From Methylobacterium sp. B4 (GTDB taxonomy: Bacteria; Pseudomonadota; Alphaproteobacteria; Rhizobiales; Beijerinckiaceae), in NCBI RefSeq assembly GCF_003201865.1, contig NZ_QJJJ01000010.1:62001-126000 (forward strand): a stretch of 64,000 nt of DNA, read 5' to 3'. How positions within the stretch are numbered: position 1 is the first letter of the stretch; each line of letters starts with the position of its first letter. A program made the translations under genes and the position numbers. The notes beneath the pieces were generated by a model, which was not told the DNA's origin, did no database searches, and saw only the letters and a list, made by a program, of their open reading frames with translations. Positions 54,414 through 62,146 of this stretch are shown here, piece by piece.

Positions 54414-54887
54414 TCAGTTCTCCCCGCCGAAGGTGCGCTCAGGACGGTCGCCGCGATCCCCGCGGTCGCCACGGTCACGGTCGCCGCCGAAGCCGCCGCC
54501 ACCGAAATCGTCGTCGCGGCGGCGCGGACGGTCACCGCGGTCGCGGTCCTTGCGGTCGTCCCGGTCGCGCTTCTGCATCATCGCGGAAGGCTCGGCCTCC
54601 AGCTGCTCGACGCGGACGGTCATGAAGCGCAGCACGTCCTCGGAGATCTGCATCTGGCGCTCCATCTCGGCCAGGGCGGCCGGGGGGGCGGAGATGTTGA
54701 GGAGCGTGAAATGCGCCTTGCGGTTCTTCTTGATGCGGTAGGCGAGGGACTTGACGCCCCAGGACTCGATCTTCTCGATCGTGCCGCCGCCCGCCTCGAT
54801 GACGCCCTTGTAGGTCTCGACCATGGTCTCGACCTGCTGCGACGTCACGTCCTGGCGCGCCAGGAAGACGTGCTCGTAGAGAGGCAT
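54414..54887 (-). CDS. rpsF: 30S ribosomal protein S6
   Basis: A 157-residue S6. The ribosomal fold is in residues 1-100 ([60 protein letters not shown]). The C-terminal 55 residues are a long Arg/Asp/Gly repeat tail ([20 protein letters not shown]), common in alphaproteobacteria but here long and highly repetitive. It is the first gene of the rpsF-rpsR-DUF2232-rplI series, with a hairpin in its leader. Confidence 0.97.
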   Translation of the reverse strand: MPLYEHVFLARQDVTSQQVETMVETYKGVIEAGGGTIEKIESWGVKSLAYRIKKNRKAHFTLLNISAPPAALAEMERQMQISEDVLRFMTVRVEQLEAEPSAMMQKRDRDDRKDRDRGDRPRRRDDDFGGGGFGGDRDRGDRGDRGDRPERTFGGEN

Positions 54888-54915
54888 TTTTGGGCCTTTC
54901 CTTGCCAAAGGAGGC

Positions 54916-54949
54916 CCGGCCCGCGCGGATGGCGGGCTGATCGGGCCGG
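54916..54949 (-). promoter_or_regulatory. Hairpin in the rpsF leader, possible S6:S18 site
   Basis: On the mRNA strand the leader of rpsF folds into an 8-bp stem CCGGCCCG / CGGGCCGG that encloses an inner CCGC/GCGG pairing and a loop with CCG. It ends about 30 nt before the rpsF start. Known S6:S18 leader elements carry a conserved CCG in such a loop and give feedback control. The fit here is by eye only. Confidence 0.35.
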
Positions 54950-55133
54950 TTCTCTCGCATTCTATCGGCGCCAAGCCCTTCGAGCCGTTGTGATGGCCCG
55001 AGCGGTTGATCGAAGGCGGAGACACGGGACGACGGGTTTTTTGGAGGAACCCTGTGCCGCGCGGGGCGGCACCGTCCGTTCAGCCCCCGGCCGGAGCGAA
55101 CGCGAAGGCCGGGCCCTTAAAGGCATTTTCCCG

Positions 55134-55646
55134 TTATGGCAAGGGCGGGGAAGGGGGCGAGGGCAGGGCCGGATCGACCGCGATGTCGAAATGCAGCACC
55201 TCTTCCCGGGTGCCGAGCCGCTCGTAGAGGGCGAGCGCGGGGTCGTCGCCGGGGTCGCCCTGGACGAAGATCACCCAGGCGCCCCGGCGGGCGGCGTGGG
55301 CGCGCAGATGCTTGATCAGCGCCGTAGCGATGCCGCGGCGGCGGTGCTCGGCCGCGACGGCGAGGTCGTAGAGGTAGATCTCCCGGCGGGCGCGCTCGAA
55401 CTTGTCGAACTCGTAGGCGACGAGGCCGCCCAGGACGGCCCCTTCGCCCTCTTTCGCGTTCTCCTGCGCGACGAGCACGGCGACGTGCGGTTTCGCGAGG
55501 CCCTCGGCGAGCCAGGCATCGTCGGGCGGGGCGCCGTCATAGGTGTCGGGCTCGGCGAAGGCGCACCCGAACAGGGCGTTGAGCGCGCGCATCGCCGGAA
55601 CGTCGCCGGGGCCGAGGCGCCGGATCGTGACGGCCGGCTCGGTCAT
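55134..55646 (-). CDS. GNAT acetyltransferase, AAC(3)-I-like
   Basis: A 170-residue N-acetyltransferase. The sequence EPDTYDGAPPDDAWLAEGLAK, FVQGDPGDDPALALYERLGTREEVLHFDI and the acetyl-CoA motif AVAAEHRRRGIATALIKHLRAHAARRG follow closely the pattern of AAC(3)-I aminoglycoside acetyltransferases (the GDDPA-ALY-LGTRE-V-HFDI end is characteristic). Whether the chromosomal enzyme acts on aminoglycosides is unknown; many relatives have other amines as substrates. The C-terminal Pro/Ser tail is extra. It lies alone downstream of the rpsF promoter region and is not on a mobile element. Confidence 0.82.
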   Translation of the reverse strand: MTEPAVTIRRLGPGDVPAMRALNALFGCAFAEPDTYDGAPPDDAWLAEGLAKPHVAVLVAQENAKEGEGAVLGGLVAYEFDKFERARREIYLYDLAVAAEHRRRGIATALIKHLRAHAARRGAWVIFVQGDPGDDPALALYERLGTREEVLHFDIAVDPALPSPPSPPLP

Positions 55647-55681
55647 GCTCTCCGTCTCCGATGCGATCGCCGATGGGCCGC

Positions 55682-56056
55682 CTATTTCAGCGAGCCGGCG
55701 ATGGCCTGCTGGATTCCCAGGATGTCGGCGCCGCGCTTGAGCGTGCGCTGGATCGGATCGGGGCGGCCCGAGACCCAGATCTTCAGCTCCGAATCCATGT
55801 CGAAGCTGCCTGCGGTCTCCACCGAGAAGGAGGTGATCGCTCGGTAGGGCACGGTCAGGTACTCGACCTTGCGGCCGGTCATGCCCTGGCGGTCGACCAG
55901 GATCAGCCGCCGGTCGGTGAAGATCATCAGGTCGCGGATCACCTTGAAGGCGACGCGCACGCTCTCGCCCGGGGCCAGGACGCCGGCGATCTGCCGGTCC
56001 ACCTCGTCCGCGGAGAGGTCGCTGCCATGTCCGAGCAGTCCGTCGAGAAGCCCCAT
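55682..56056 (-). CDS. Bacterial PH-domain protein
   Basis: A 124-residue cytoplasmic protein with a bacterial pleckstrin-homology type fold. The pattern is APGESVRVAFKVIRDLMIFTDRRLILVDRQGMTGRKVEYLTVPYRAITSFSVETAGSFDMDSELKIWVSG, followed by a C-terminal helix. The start ATG at 56056 (MGLLDGLLGHG) agrees with the family. The function of the family is unknown. It is 35 bp upstream of the acetyltransferase gene in the same direction. Confidence 0.85.
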   Translation of the reverse strand: MGLLDGLLGHGSDLSADEVDRQIAGVLAPGESVRVAFKVIRDLMIFTDRRLILVDRQGMTGRKVEYLTVPYRAITSFSVETAGSFDMDSELKIWVSGRPDPIQRTLKRGADILGIQQAIAGSLK

Positions 56057-56136
56057 GATGTCCCTGCCTCCAGCCTGAGCCGAGGGATGTGGGCATGCCT
56101 CGGCCCCACGGCGAGGGGGCGAGCCGTCGCCGCGCC

Positions 56137-56400
56137 TCAGCGGGGGCGGCGACGGCCGGCTTTCCGTGTCTTCGCCTTGCCGCGGCCACGCTCCATGCAG
56201 CTCGCCCAGATGCGGCGGCCGATTTCGTGCAGGCCGAGATTGAGCGGATCGGGCGCGGAGAAGACCTGCGCCCGCGCCTCGCTGCGGCAGAACGCGTCCT
56301 GCGGGTTGAGGATCGGCGGCTCGGCCCGGGCGCCGCCGGGATGGGCCGCGAGGCACAGGCCGAGAAGACCGATCCCGGCCATGGATCGGATGATGTGCAA
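56137..56400 (-). CDS. Small exported protein
   Basis: An 87-residue protein with a signal peptide (IIRSMAGIGLLGLCLAAHPGGARA) and a short mature part (EPPILNPQDAFCRSEARAQVFSAPDPLNLGLHEIGRRIWASCMERGRGK) with two Cys that could form a disulfide, then a basic tail (KTRKAGRRRPR). I chose the TTG at 56400 because GGAGG stands 6 nt before it; an ATG at 56382 lacks a good ribosome site but keeps a signal. Unknown family. Confidence 0.65.
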   Translation of the reverse strand: MHIIRSMAGIGLLGLCLAAHPGGARAEPPILNPQDAFCRSEARAQVFSAPDPLNLGLHEIGRRIWASCMERGRGKAKTRKAGRRRPR

Positions 56401-56634
56401 GGCCCGCCTCCCTCGTCGGCGCCTTGCCTCGACGAGGGAGGCTGCGACGCGTCTGCCGGAAATTGGCGGCAAAGCCGGGGAGTGCCAAGCAGGCCCGAGG
56501 CCTTTTCCAGCCCCGAGCCGGCGTCCGGCCGGACAAGTTGAAATCAAAGAAAACGCGCCGGGCTCGAAGCGTCCGGCGCGCGATCTCGTCGGGAGATGAT
56601 CGGAGCGAAAGGATCGTCGGCGGAACATCTCCGT

Positions 56635-56663
56635 CCGCGCGGCGCCCGATAGGCGCCGCGCGG
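56635..56663 (-). terminator. Strong hairpin after the DUF6481 gene
   Basis: Perfect 12-bp stem CCGCGCGGCGCC / GGCGCCGCGCGG with a 5-nt loop, ending 8 nt after the stop codon of the leftward DUF6481 gene. It lacks a U tract on the leftward strand but its position and stability suggest a transcription end or an mRNA 3' stabiliser. Confidence 0.65.
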
Positions 56664-56670
56664 AGAGGCC

Positions 56671-57051
56671 TCAGCGGCGGATCTTCACCTTGGCCTTGCG
56701 GGCGGCGTAGCGCGCGTCGCGCTGTGCCTTCTTATCCGCGGCCTCGGCCGCCTTGCGCTCGGCGAGCGCGGACGCCTCGGCGGCCTCGCGGGCGAGCTGG
56801 GCGGCGAGTTCCGCCTCCTCGCGCACGCGCTTCTCTTCGGCCGCCTTGCGCGCGGCCTCGACGCGGGCACGCTCGCGCTCGCGCGCGCGATCCTCGCGGG
56901 CGCGGGCAACCTCGGCGCGGGCCTGGGCCTTGGCGATCATCTCCGGATCGTCGGCCGGCGGCCGGGCCTTGAATTTTTCGAGCAGTGCCGCCTTGGCGGA
57001 TTGGGAGTTCTGACGGCGGTCTTCGAAATTACGAAAGTCGAATGCGCTCAT
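56671..57051 (-). CDS. DUF6481 family highly charged protein
   Basis: A 126-residue protein with an N-terminal MSAFDFRNFEDRRQNSQSAKAALLEKFKARP block, then a long helical region rich in Ala, Glu, Arg and Lys (ARAREDRARERERARVEAARKAAEEKRVREEAELAAQ) predicted to be a coiled coil. The start block and composition match the DUF6481 family of alphaproteobacteria; its role is not known. AAAGG precedes the ATG. Confidence 0.75.
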   Translation of the reverse strand: MSAFDFRNFEDRRQNSQSAKAALLEKFKARPPADDPEMIAKAQARAEVARAREDRARERERARVEAARKAAEEKRVREEAELAAQLAREAAEASALAERKAAEAADKKAQRDARYAARKAKVKIRR

Positions 57052-57416
57052 ATGACCTTTCTCAGCGGTGACAGAGCCAGCCGTCGGAGCGATCAAAGTC
57101 CGAGCGGCCTGGAATCGGCGCGAACCCTTTTAAACCGGCGCAGTCGATGCACGAGTGCGGCGCAACACGCAACAGAGACCGTGCTTATCCGAGCCGGTTC
57201 CGGTCACATTTTTCGGCCTGTTGCGACAAAGCACGCGGTGGAGGGCCGCTCCCGAGTTCAAGTGGGTGGTGGAGCCGTCCCGGACGGCAATGCAGAGACG
57301 TTCGGGACGGGGTGGGCGCTGTGAAGCATCGGCCCGGAAGGTGGATGCCAGCTTACGGGCCGATGCCGCATGATCAGTGGGGTGCTCGCCCCGGAGGCGA
57401 TGTCCGGCGCGGGCGT
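57052..57416. other. Non-coding interval between cspA and DUF6481 gene
   Basis: This 365-bp stretch has no supported gene. It holds a perfect 10-bp inverted repeat GCATCGGCCC / GGGCCGATGC with 21-nt loop at 57326-57366, about 50 nt after the cspA stop, and near 57150 an AT-richer part that should hold the promoter of the DUF6481 gene. A small RNA cannot be excluded. Confidence 0.5.
57326..57366 (-). terminator. Inverted repeat downstream of cspA
   Basis: GCATCGGCCC at 57326-57335 pairs with GGGCCGATGC at 57357-57366. It is about 50 nt past the cspA stop in the leftward direction, a usual place for a transcription end. No U tract is seen. Confidence 0.5.
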
Positions 57417-57626
57417 CTAGCCTGCCTGAAGATTGATGGCCGCCGGCTTGCCGCTGCGGCGATCGTTCTCGATGTCGAACGTAACCTTCTGGCCCTCGGC
57501 GAGGCCGCGCAGGCCTGCCTGCTGCACGGCGGAGATGTGCACGAACACGTCCTTGCCGCCGGCATCGGGCTGGATGAAGCCGTAGCCCTTGATCTCGTCG
57601 AACCACTTCACGGTACCAGTGTTCAT
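57417..57626 (-). CDS. cspA: Cold shock protein
   Basis: A 69-residue cold-shock domain protein. RNP1 is KGYGFIQP and RNP2 is VFVHISAV; the start MNTGTVKWFDEI and end GKPAAINLQAG are standard. It binds single-stranded RNA/DNA. GGAGG stands before the ATG. The long upstream non-coding stretch (57627-58137) could be a long 5' leader, as known for csp mRNAs. Confidence 0.96.
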   Translation of the reverse strand: MNTGTVKWFDEIKGYGFIQPDAGGKDVFVHISAVQQAGLRGLAEGQKVTFDIENDRRSGKPAAINLQAG

Positions 57627-58137
57627 CCGGATTCCTCCTTCGCCGCGCCGCGGCACCCCGTACGGAACGCGTGCCGGCATCGGCCGAAAAAGCCGTCCCG
57701 TTCGTCGAAGCGAGCGAGGGAATGAGCCGGTGCCGCATCCCTTTCAGGGACATCGAAGGCCTGGTCAGGGTCGGCCACCGATCGACAACGCATCGTTAAT
57801 TTCGTTGATCTAACCGTGCAAGCCGCGCGAAGGTTTCCTCGTCATTCGTCAGTGGTCCGACACGTCGGGAAGGGTATCGAAGCTCGATGGAACCTTGGCC
57901 GTTCCGCGGCACGGCAACGCCGATGCTTGAGGGTGGGAACGAGATCCCATCGCGTGCGCGGGCAATCTGAACTTTTGTTGGTCTCTCTGTCGGCCGGGGT
58001 TCAAGCGCCGGTCACGACCCTGTGAGGCGCGCCCATTGGAAAAGGGGCCGGTTTCCCGGCCCCTCGCTCAGTTTTCGGCTGATTGAACTTCGCCCGTTCC
58101 CGCCTCGGCTCTCCTTGCCGGCGGCGCGGTCGCGTCG
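57627..58137. other. Non-coding interval upstream of cspA
   Basis: A 511-bp stretch with no supported gene. The part 57785-57820 is AT-richer (CGCATCGTTAATTTCGTTGA) and could contain the leftward cspA promoter with a leader of about 150 nt or more. A 9-bp hairpin (AGGGGCCGG / CCGGCCCCT) at 58043-58064 lies 70 nt after the stop of the leftward gene at 58138, with TTTCC behind it, and could end that transcript. Confidence 0.5.
58043..58064 (-). terminator. Terminator-like hairpin
   Basis: Perfect 9-bp stem AGGGGCCGG / CCGGCCCCT around TTTC, followed on the leftward strand by TTTCC. It lies behind the small secreted protein gene at 58138 in its direction of transcription and is the most terminator-like structure in this part. 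Confidence 0.6.
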
Positions 58138-58401
58138 TCAGTAATCGTAACCGCGCCGGCCGGAGCCACGCCCGTCATAGCGGTCGCGATCACGGAAACG
58201 CTGCTCGCGGTAGTAATCGTCCCGGTCGCGCATGCGGCTGTCGCGGCGGTAATCGCGATCACGCTCGCGCTGTGCCCGGGAGCGCAGGTCGATGCCCGGC
58301 CCGTCCGGCCCGATGGTAATGGACTGCGCGAAGGCCGGGGCGGCGACCGCCATGGTCGCCGCGACGACGGTTCCGGCGAGCAGGGTCGTCATGGTCTTCA
58401 T
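58138..58401 (-). CDS. Small exported Arg/Asp-rich protein
   Basis: An 87-residue protein with a signal peptide (MTTLLAGTVVAATMAVAAPAFAQ) and a mature part rich in Arg, Asp and Tyr (RDYRRDSRMRDRDDYYREQRFRDRDRY). Such short exported RDY-rich proteins are frequent in this bacterial group and have unknown roles. AGAGGAG precedes the ATG, so expression is likely good. Confidence 0.8.
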   Translation of the reverse strand: MKTMTTLLAGTVVAATMAVAAPAFAQSITIGPDGPGIDLRSRAQRERDRDYRRDSRMRDRDDYYREQRFRDRDRYDGRGSGRRGYDY

Positions 58402-58677
58402 GAATTCTCGCTCCTCTCAGGTTCGGTGACCAATGCATCGCCGCCGGGCATGTTCCGATATTGATCGAATCTGTACGGTGGCCGAGCAACCCCCGGGTCG
58501 GGGCCGGGCCTCATCTGAGCATCGTCTCCGGAGCCTCCTGCGCAAAACGAAATCCGGCCCTCCTTCGTGACGCGATGATGCGCGGGCTCCGGTCCGCGGC
58601 GCGGTCTGGTATGGGGGCGGGAGGCCTGCCGCGCCGTCGATCGAAGCGGCGGGTCGCCCTGCTCCGAAAGCCCGCCC

Positions 58678-59193
58678 ATGCCCGTCCGCCCGCTGGTCCT
58701 CTATCCCGATCCACGCCTGCACCGCGCGGCCGAACCCGTCACCGCCGACGGCGCGGCGCTGCAGGCGCTCGCGGCCGACGTGCTCGACACCCTCGGGGCC
58801 GTCTCGGCGATGGGACTGACCGCCCCCCATATCGGCCGGCCGGAGCGGCTGGTGGTGATCCGCCTCCAGCCGGACGAGGCGCCCGCCACCTATGTCGATC
58901 CCGTGATCGCCTGGGCCTCGCCGGAGCGGGCCGCCCATCCGGAGGGCAGCGTCTCGATGCCGGGGGTGATCGAGCCCGTGGAGCGGCCGGCGCGGGTGCG
59001 GGTGCGCTACCGCGACCTCGACGGAGCGACGCAGGAGGAGGAGGCCGAGGGCCTGCGCGCCGCCTGCCTGCAGCACGAGATCGACCAGCTCGACGGCATC
59101 TTCTGGATCGAGCGGCTGACCCGGCTGCGCCGCGAGCGCGCCCTCAAGCGCTTCGCCAAGCTGAGGGCGCAGCAGGCGCGGACGGGCGCGTAG
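58678..59193 (+). CDS. Peptide deformylase-like protein, metal site degenerate
   Basis: A 171-residue member of the deformylase fold (LYPDPRLHRAAEPVTADGAALQALAADVLDTL). Motif I reads MGLTAPHIG (normally GLAAxQ), motif II reads EGSVSMPG with Ser where the metal-binding Cys of EGCLS is expected, and motif III reads QHEIDQLDG where the second His of HEIDH is Gln. Two of the three metal ligands are therefore missing, so normal deformylase activity is unlikely. The rest of the fold is well kept, which argues for a selected, different role rather than a pseudogene. A true def gene must be elsewhere in the genome. Confidence 0.85.
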   Translation: MPVRPLVLYPDPRLHRAAEPVTADGAALQALAADVLDTLGAVSAMGLTAPHIGRPERLVVIRLQPDEAPATYVDPVIAWASPERAAHPEGSVSMPGVIEPVERPARVRVRYRDLDGATQEEEAEGLRAACLQHEIDQLDGIFWIERLTRLRRERALKRFAKLRAQQARTGA

Positions 59194-59280
59194 GACCGCG
59201 ATCCTCGGGGCCGCCCGGTCCGGCCTTCGGTGTGCGGCGGGGAGCGTGGTATGGGGGCGGGCCTCGACCGAGACCCGCCG

Positions 59281-59751
59281 ATGCCCCTTCTGCCGCTCAC
59301 CCTTCTCCGGGCTTTCGCCGCCCTGGTCCTCTGCGCTCCCGCCGCCGCGGCGCAGGGGACGGCCCCGCGCCCGGGCGATCAGAAGGCCCCGGCCAAGACG
59401 TCGAGCGACAAAGCCGCGGGCGACCGGGCGGCCGGCGGGCCGGTGATCGGCTGCACCTCGCTGGCCAACCTGCGCAGCCTCCTGCGCAGCACCGGCGAGG
59501 ACCGCGCCGCCGCGCTCGCCATCGTCAGCGACCCCAAATCCGACCTCGGCTGCAGCCCCGTCGACCGCGCGGCGGTGACGGAGGTGGCCGACCACCTCGC
59601 CCTCAACGGCCGGGCCTACGATTGCCTCGCCCTCAAGGGAACGGCGGTGTGCCACTGGACGGTGGCGGGCGCCGTGACCCCCGCCGCCCGCCCGGCGGCC
59701 AGGCCGGCGCGGGGCAAGGAGGCGCCGGGCAAAGGAGCGCCCGGCAGGTAG
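59281..59751 (+). CDS. Exported hypothetical protein
   Basis: A 156-residue protein with a signal peptide (LLRAFAALVLCAPAAAAQG), a disordered Lys/Ala/Pro lead, a central Cys-containing domain (GCTSLANLRSLLRSTGEDRAAALAIVSDPKSDLGCSPVDRAAVTEVADHLALNGRAYDCLALKGTAVCHWT) with four Cys likely in two disulfides, and a basic Ala/Pro tail. The core is plausible for a small periplasmic domain. Family unknown to me. It begins 87 bp after the deformylase-like gene. Confidence 0.75.
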   Translation: MPLLPLTLLRAFAALVLCAPAAAAQGTAPRPGDQKAPAKTSSDKAAGDRAAGGPVIGCTSLANLRSLLRSTGEDRAAALAIVSDPKSDLGCSPVDRAAVTEVADHLALNGRAYDCLALKGTAVCHWTVAGAVTPAARPAARPARGKEAPGKGAPGR

Positions 59752-59764
59752 GGGGCGCCCCGCC

Positions 59765-61912
59765 TCAGAACCGCGCCGTGAGGAACAGGCGGACGTTGCG
59801 GCCCGGCAGCAGGATCTCGTCCTTCTTGAACGAGGCCGAGTTGCGGATGTCGTCGTCGAGCAGGTTGCGGCCCTGCAGCCCCAGCGTCACCTCGGCGGCG
59901 CCGTAGAGCGCCGGATCGAGCGCCTGGGTGTAGGCCAGTTCCGCGCGCAGGTCGTTCCAGCCCTTGGTCGGGGTCTCGAAGGTGGCGATCTCGGTGTGGT
60001 CGAAGGCATGGAGCAGGTTGATCCGCGCGAACCAGCCATTGGCCCGCACGAAGGCCCCGCCGCCGAGCCGGTGGGGCGGGATGCGCGGCACGTAGCGGCC
60101 GTCGTCGAACTGGGCGCGCACGAAATCGTACTGCGCCTCCAGGCCCGCCCAGCCGTCGCCCACGGGCAGGAGGTCGAGCTGCGCCGCGATCTCGGCGCCG
60201 TAGAAGGTAGTGTTGGCCTGCGAGTAGACGACCTGACGCAGCTCGTCGCCGCTGCCGCAGGAGGCGAAGTCGTCGTCGCAGCGATTGCCGGTGTCGCGCT
60301 TGTAGATGAAGCCGGTATAGCGCGTGAGGTAGCCGGTGGCGTCGATGCGCAGCGGCCCGACGCCCCGGCGCAGGCTCAGCTCCATCGTGCGGGCGCGCTC
60401 CAGGCGCAGGGTCGGGTCGCCGATCTCGAAGGTCGCGGTGGCGTCGTGCGGCCCCTGCGAGAACAGCTCGTAGCCCGTGGGCGCGCGCTCGACATAGGAG
60501 CCGTTCAGGCTCGCCACGAAGCCGTAGGGCAGATCCTGTAGGGCGCCGATGCTGGCGCTCTTGGGGGCGAAGCGCCTGGTCAGGGCGTAGCTCGCCGGAT
60601 CGGTGCCGTCGGGCAGGTAATCCCCGGGGAACTGCGTCGCGATGCTGTTGAGCCGGTCGCCCTCGATCCGACCCGCCGCCTGGAAGCGCAGCCCCCCGCC
60701 GACGGCCAGTTCCTCGAACAGGTAGCCGGCCAGCACCCGCGACTCGGTCGGCGGCAGGAAGGCCTCGAGCTGCGTGTTGAGCACCCGCCGGCTCGCCTGT
60801 ACGCCGAGCGCGCCGGTGAGCGTACCGAAGCGGGTCTCGACCGGCACGTGCTGCGCTTCGAAGCGGGCCTCGACCTCGCGGTTCTTGAAGATCGCCTGCA
60901 CGCCCTCGATCCCGTCCTCCCCGATGCCGATCTCCTCGTGCCGGTAGACCGAGCCGCCGGCCCAGAAGCGCAGGACCTCGAAGGGGCCGTCGAGCGGCCG
61001 GTACTCGCCGCGGGCGAGCACCCGGTCCTGGTTCGGGGTCAGGCGGGTGCGGGCCTCCTCCGCCGCGCCGCCGGGGATCTGATAGAGCGCGGTGAAGTGG
61101 CTGTAGGCGATGCCGAGGAAGCCGCGGTCGCCGATCGCCGAGATGCCGACAGAGCCCCCTTGGGTCTCGGTGGCCGAGTTGCGCTGGATGCCGCCGGGGA
61201 TCGCGTAGGAATCGGTCGCGGTCGCGAAGCCGTCGGCGTGGACGGCGATGCCGTTCGCGCCCGCATCGACGCTGGCCGCCCCGAGCCGGCCGTTGTCGAC
61301 GGTGGTGTAGCCGGTCGTGACCTGCCCCGTGATCCCGCGGGCCGGGATGAAGGTCGGCACTTGGTTGTTCTCGGCCGAGACCACGCCGCCGATCGCGCCC
61401 GAGCCGTAGCGGAGGGTCGCGGGGCCGCGGATCACCTCGATCCGGCTGGCGTTGAGCGGGTTGACCGGTACCGCGTGGTCCTCGCCGAGATCCGACACGC
61501 CGCCGTTGACGATGCCGTTCTCCTGGATGCGCACCCGGGCCTGGTCGAGGCCGCGGATGATCGGCCGCGAGGCCGCCCCCGGCGCGTAGGTCGAGGCCGA
61601 GATGCCGGGCCGGTCGAACAGCGCGTCGCCGAGCGTGCGCGGCTGGTCGCGGGCGATCCGCTCCTGCGGCACCACGGTGACCGGCGAGAAGGTGTTCGTG
61701 GCCACCGGCAACACCTCGGCCGCCCGCGCGAAGGGGGCGGCGGGGGAGGGGCCGGCCGCCGGGGCGGCGGCCCGCGCCTGGACCGGGCTGACGGAGGTGA
61801 CGCTGATCTCCTCCAGCGTGGTGCTCTCCTGCGCCCGCGCCGCCGGAACCGGCGCGACGGTCAGCACCGCCCCGGTCACCAGCAGCATCCGTCCCGAACG
61901 TCCGCCCCGCAT
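59765..61912 (-). CDS. TonB-dependent outer-membrane receptor
   Basis: A 715-residue outer-membrane receptor. It has a signal (VTGAVLTVAPVPAARA), a possible TonB box region (TTLEEISVTSV), a plug domain (LGDALFDRPGISASTYAPGAASRPIIRGLDQARVRIQENG, SRIEVIRGPATLRYGSGAIGGVVS), and a barrel ending in Phe (RNVRLFLTARF). The GISAST...RPIIRGL...VRIQENG plug resembles ZnuD-type (zinc/haem) receptors. The cargo is not certain. Two 11-bp direct repeats upstream (61947, 61971) are operator candidates. It converges with the exported gene at 59281. Confidence 0.93.
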   Translation of the reverse strand: MRGGRSGRMLLVTGAVLTVAPVPAARAQESTTLEEISVTSVSPVQARAAAPAAGPSPAAPFARAAEVLPVATNTFSPVTVVPQERIARDQPRTLGDALFDRPGISASTYAPGAASRPIIRGLDQARVRIQENGIVNGGVSDLGEDHAVPVNPLNASRIEVIRGPATLRYGSGAIGGVVSAENNQVPTFIPARGITGQVTTGYTTVDNGRLGAASVDAGANGIAVHADGFATATDSYAIPGGIQRNSATETQGGSVGISAIGDRGFLGIAYSHFTALYQIPGGAAEEARTRLTPNQDRVLARGEYRPLDGPFEVLRFWAGGSVYRHEEIGIGEDGIEGVQAIFKNREVEARFEAQHVPVETRFGTLTGALGVQASRRVLNTQLEAFLPPTESRVLAGYLFEELAVGGGLRFQAAGRIEGDRLNSIATQFPGDYLPDGTDPASYALTRRFAPKSASIGALQDLPYGFVASLNGSYVERAPTGYELFSQGPHDATATFEIGDPTLRLERARTMELSLRRGVGPLRIDATGYLTRYTGFIYKRDTGNRCDDDFASCGSGDELRQVVYSQANTTFYGAEIAAQLDLLPVGDGWAGLEAQYDFVRAQFDDGRYVPRIPPHRLGGGAFVRANGWFARINLLHAFDHTEIATFETPTKGWNDLRAELAYTQALDPALYGAAEVTLGLQGRNLLDDDIRNSASFKKDEILLPGRNVRLFLTARF

Positions 61913-61946
61913 TCCACCGCCCCGAACCGTCGCGCCGCCCTGACAC

Positions 61947-61981
61947 GTTACAATGTTTCATCACCGGAATGTTACAATGTT
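61947..61981. promoter_or_regulatory. Repeated operator candidate before the TonB receptor
   Basis: GTTACAATGTT occurs twice, at 61947-61957 and 61971-61981, 24 bp apart, 35-70 bp before the receptor start. The second copy extends into TTACAATGTTGCAA, an imperfect palindrome TTRCAA-N2-TTGYAA. Because the DNA around is very GC-rich, these AT-rich repeats stand out. A metal-responsive repressor (Zur or Fur type) would be expected for such a receptor; the repressor is inference. Confidence 0.55.
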
Positions 61982-62146
61982 GCAAGTCCTGTGCGGGCGC
62001 CCGGACGCGGCGGGGCGCGCGACGGGAGCGGACTGTGACCGGTCTGCATCAGGGGACCGATCCTTGGTGCGCTCCCGCACGGTGCCGGTCCTCCCCCGCT
62101 GCCCCCCGACCGCACGGTCCTTGTGCCGGCCGGGGCGCGGCCTGAC

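Noticed and set aside
54430..54560. Arg/Asp/Gly repeats at the end of rpsF taken as a separate repeat element.
   Set aside because: They are in frame within the S6 C-terminal tail, a known variable feature in alphaproteobacteria.
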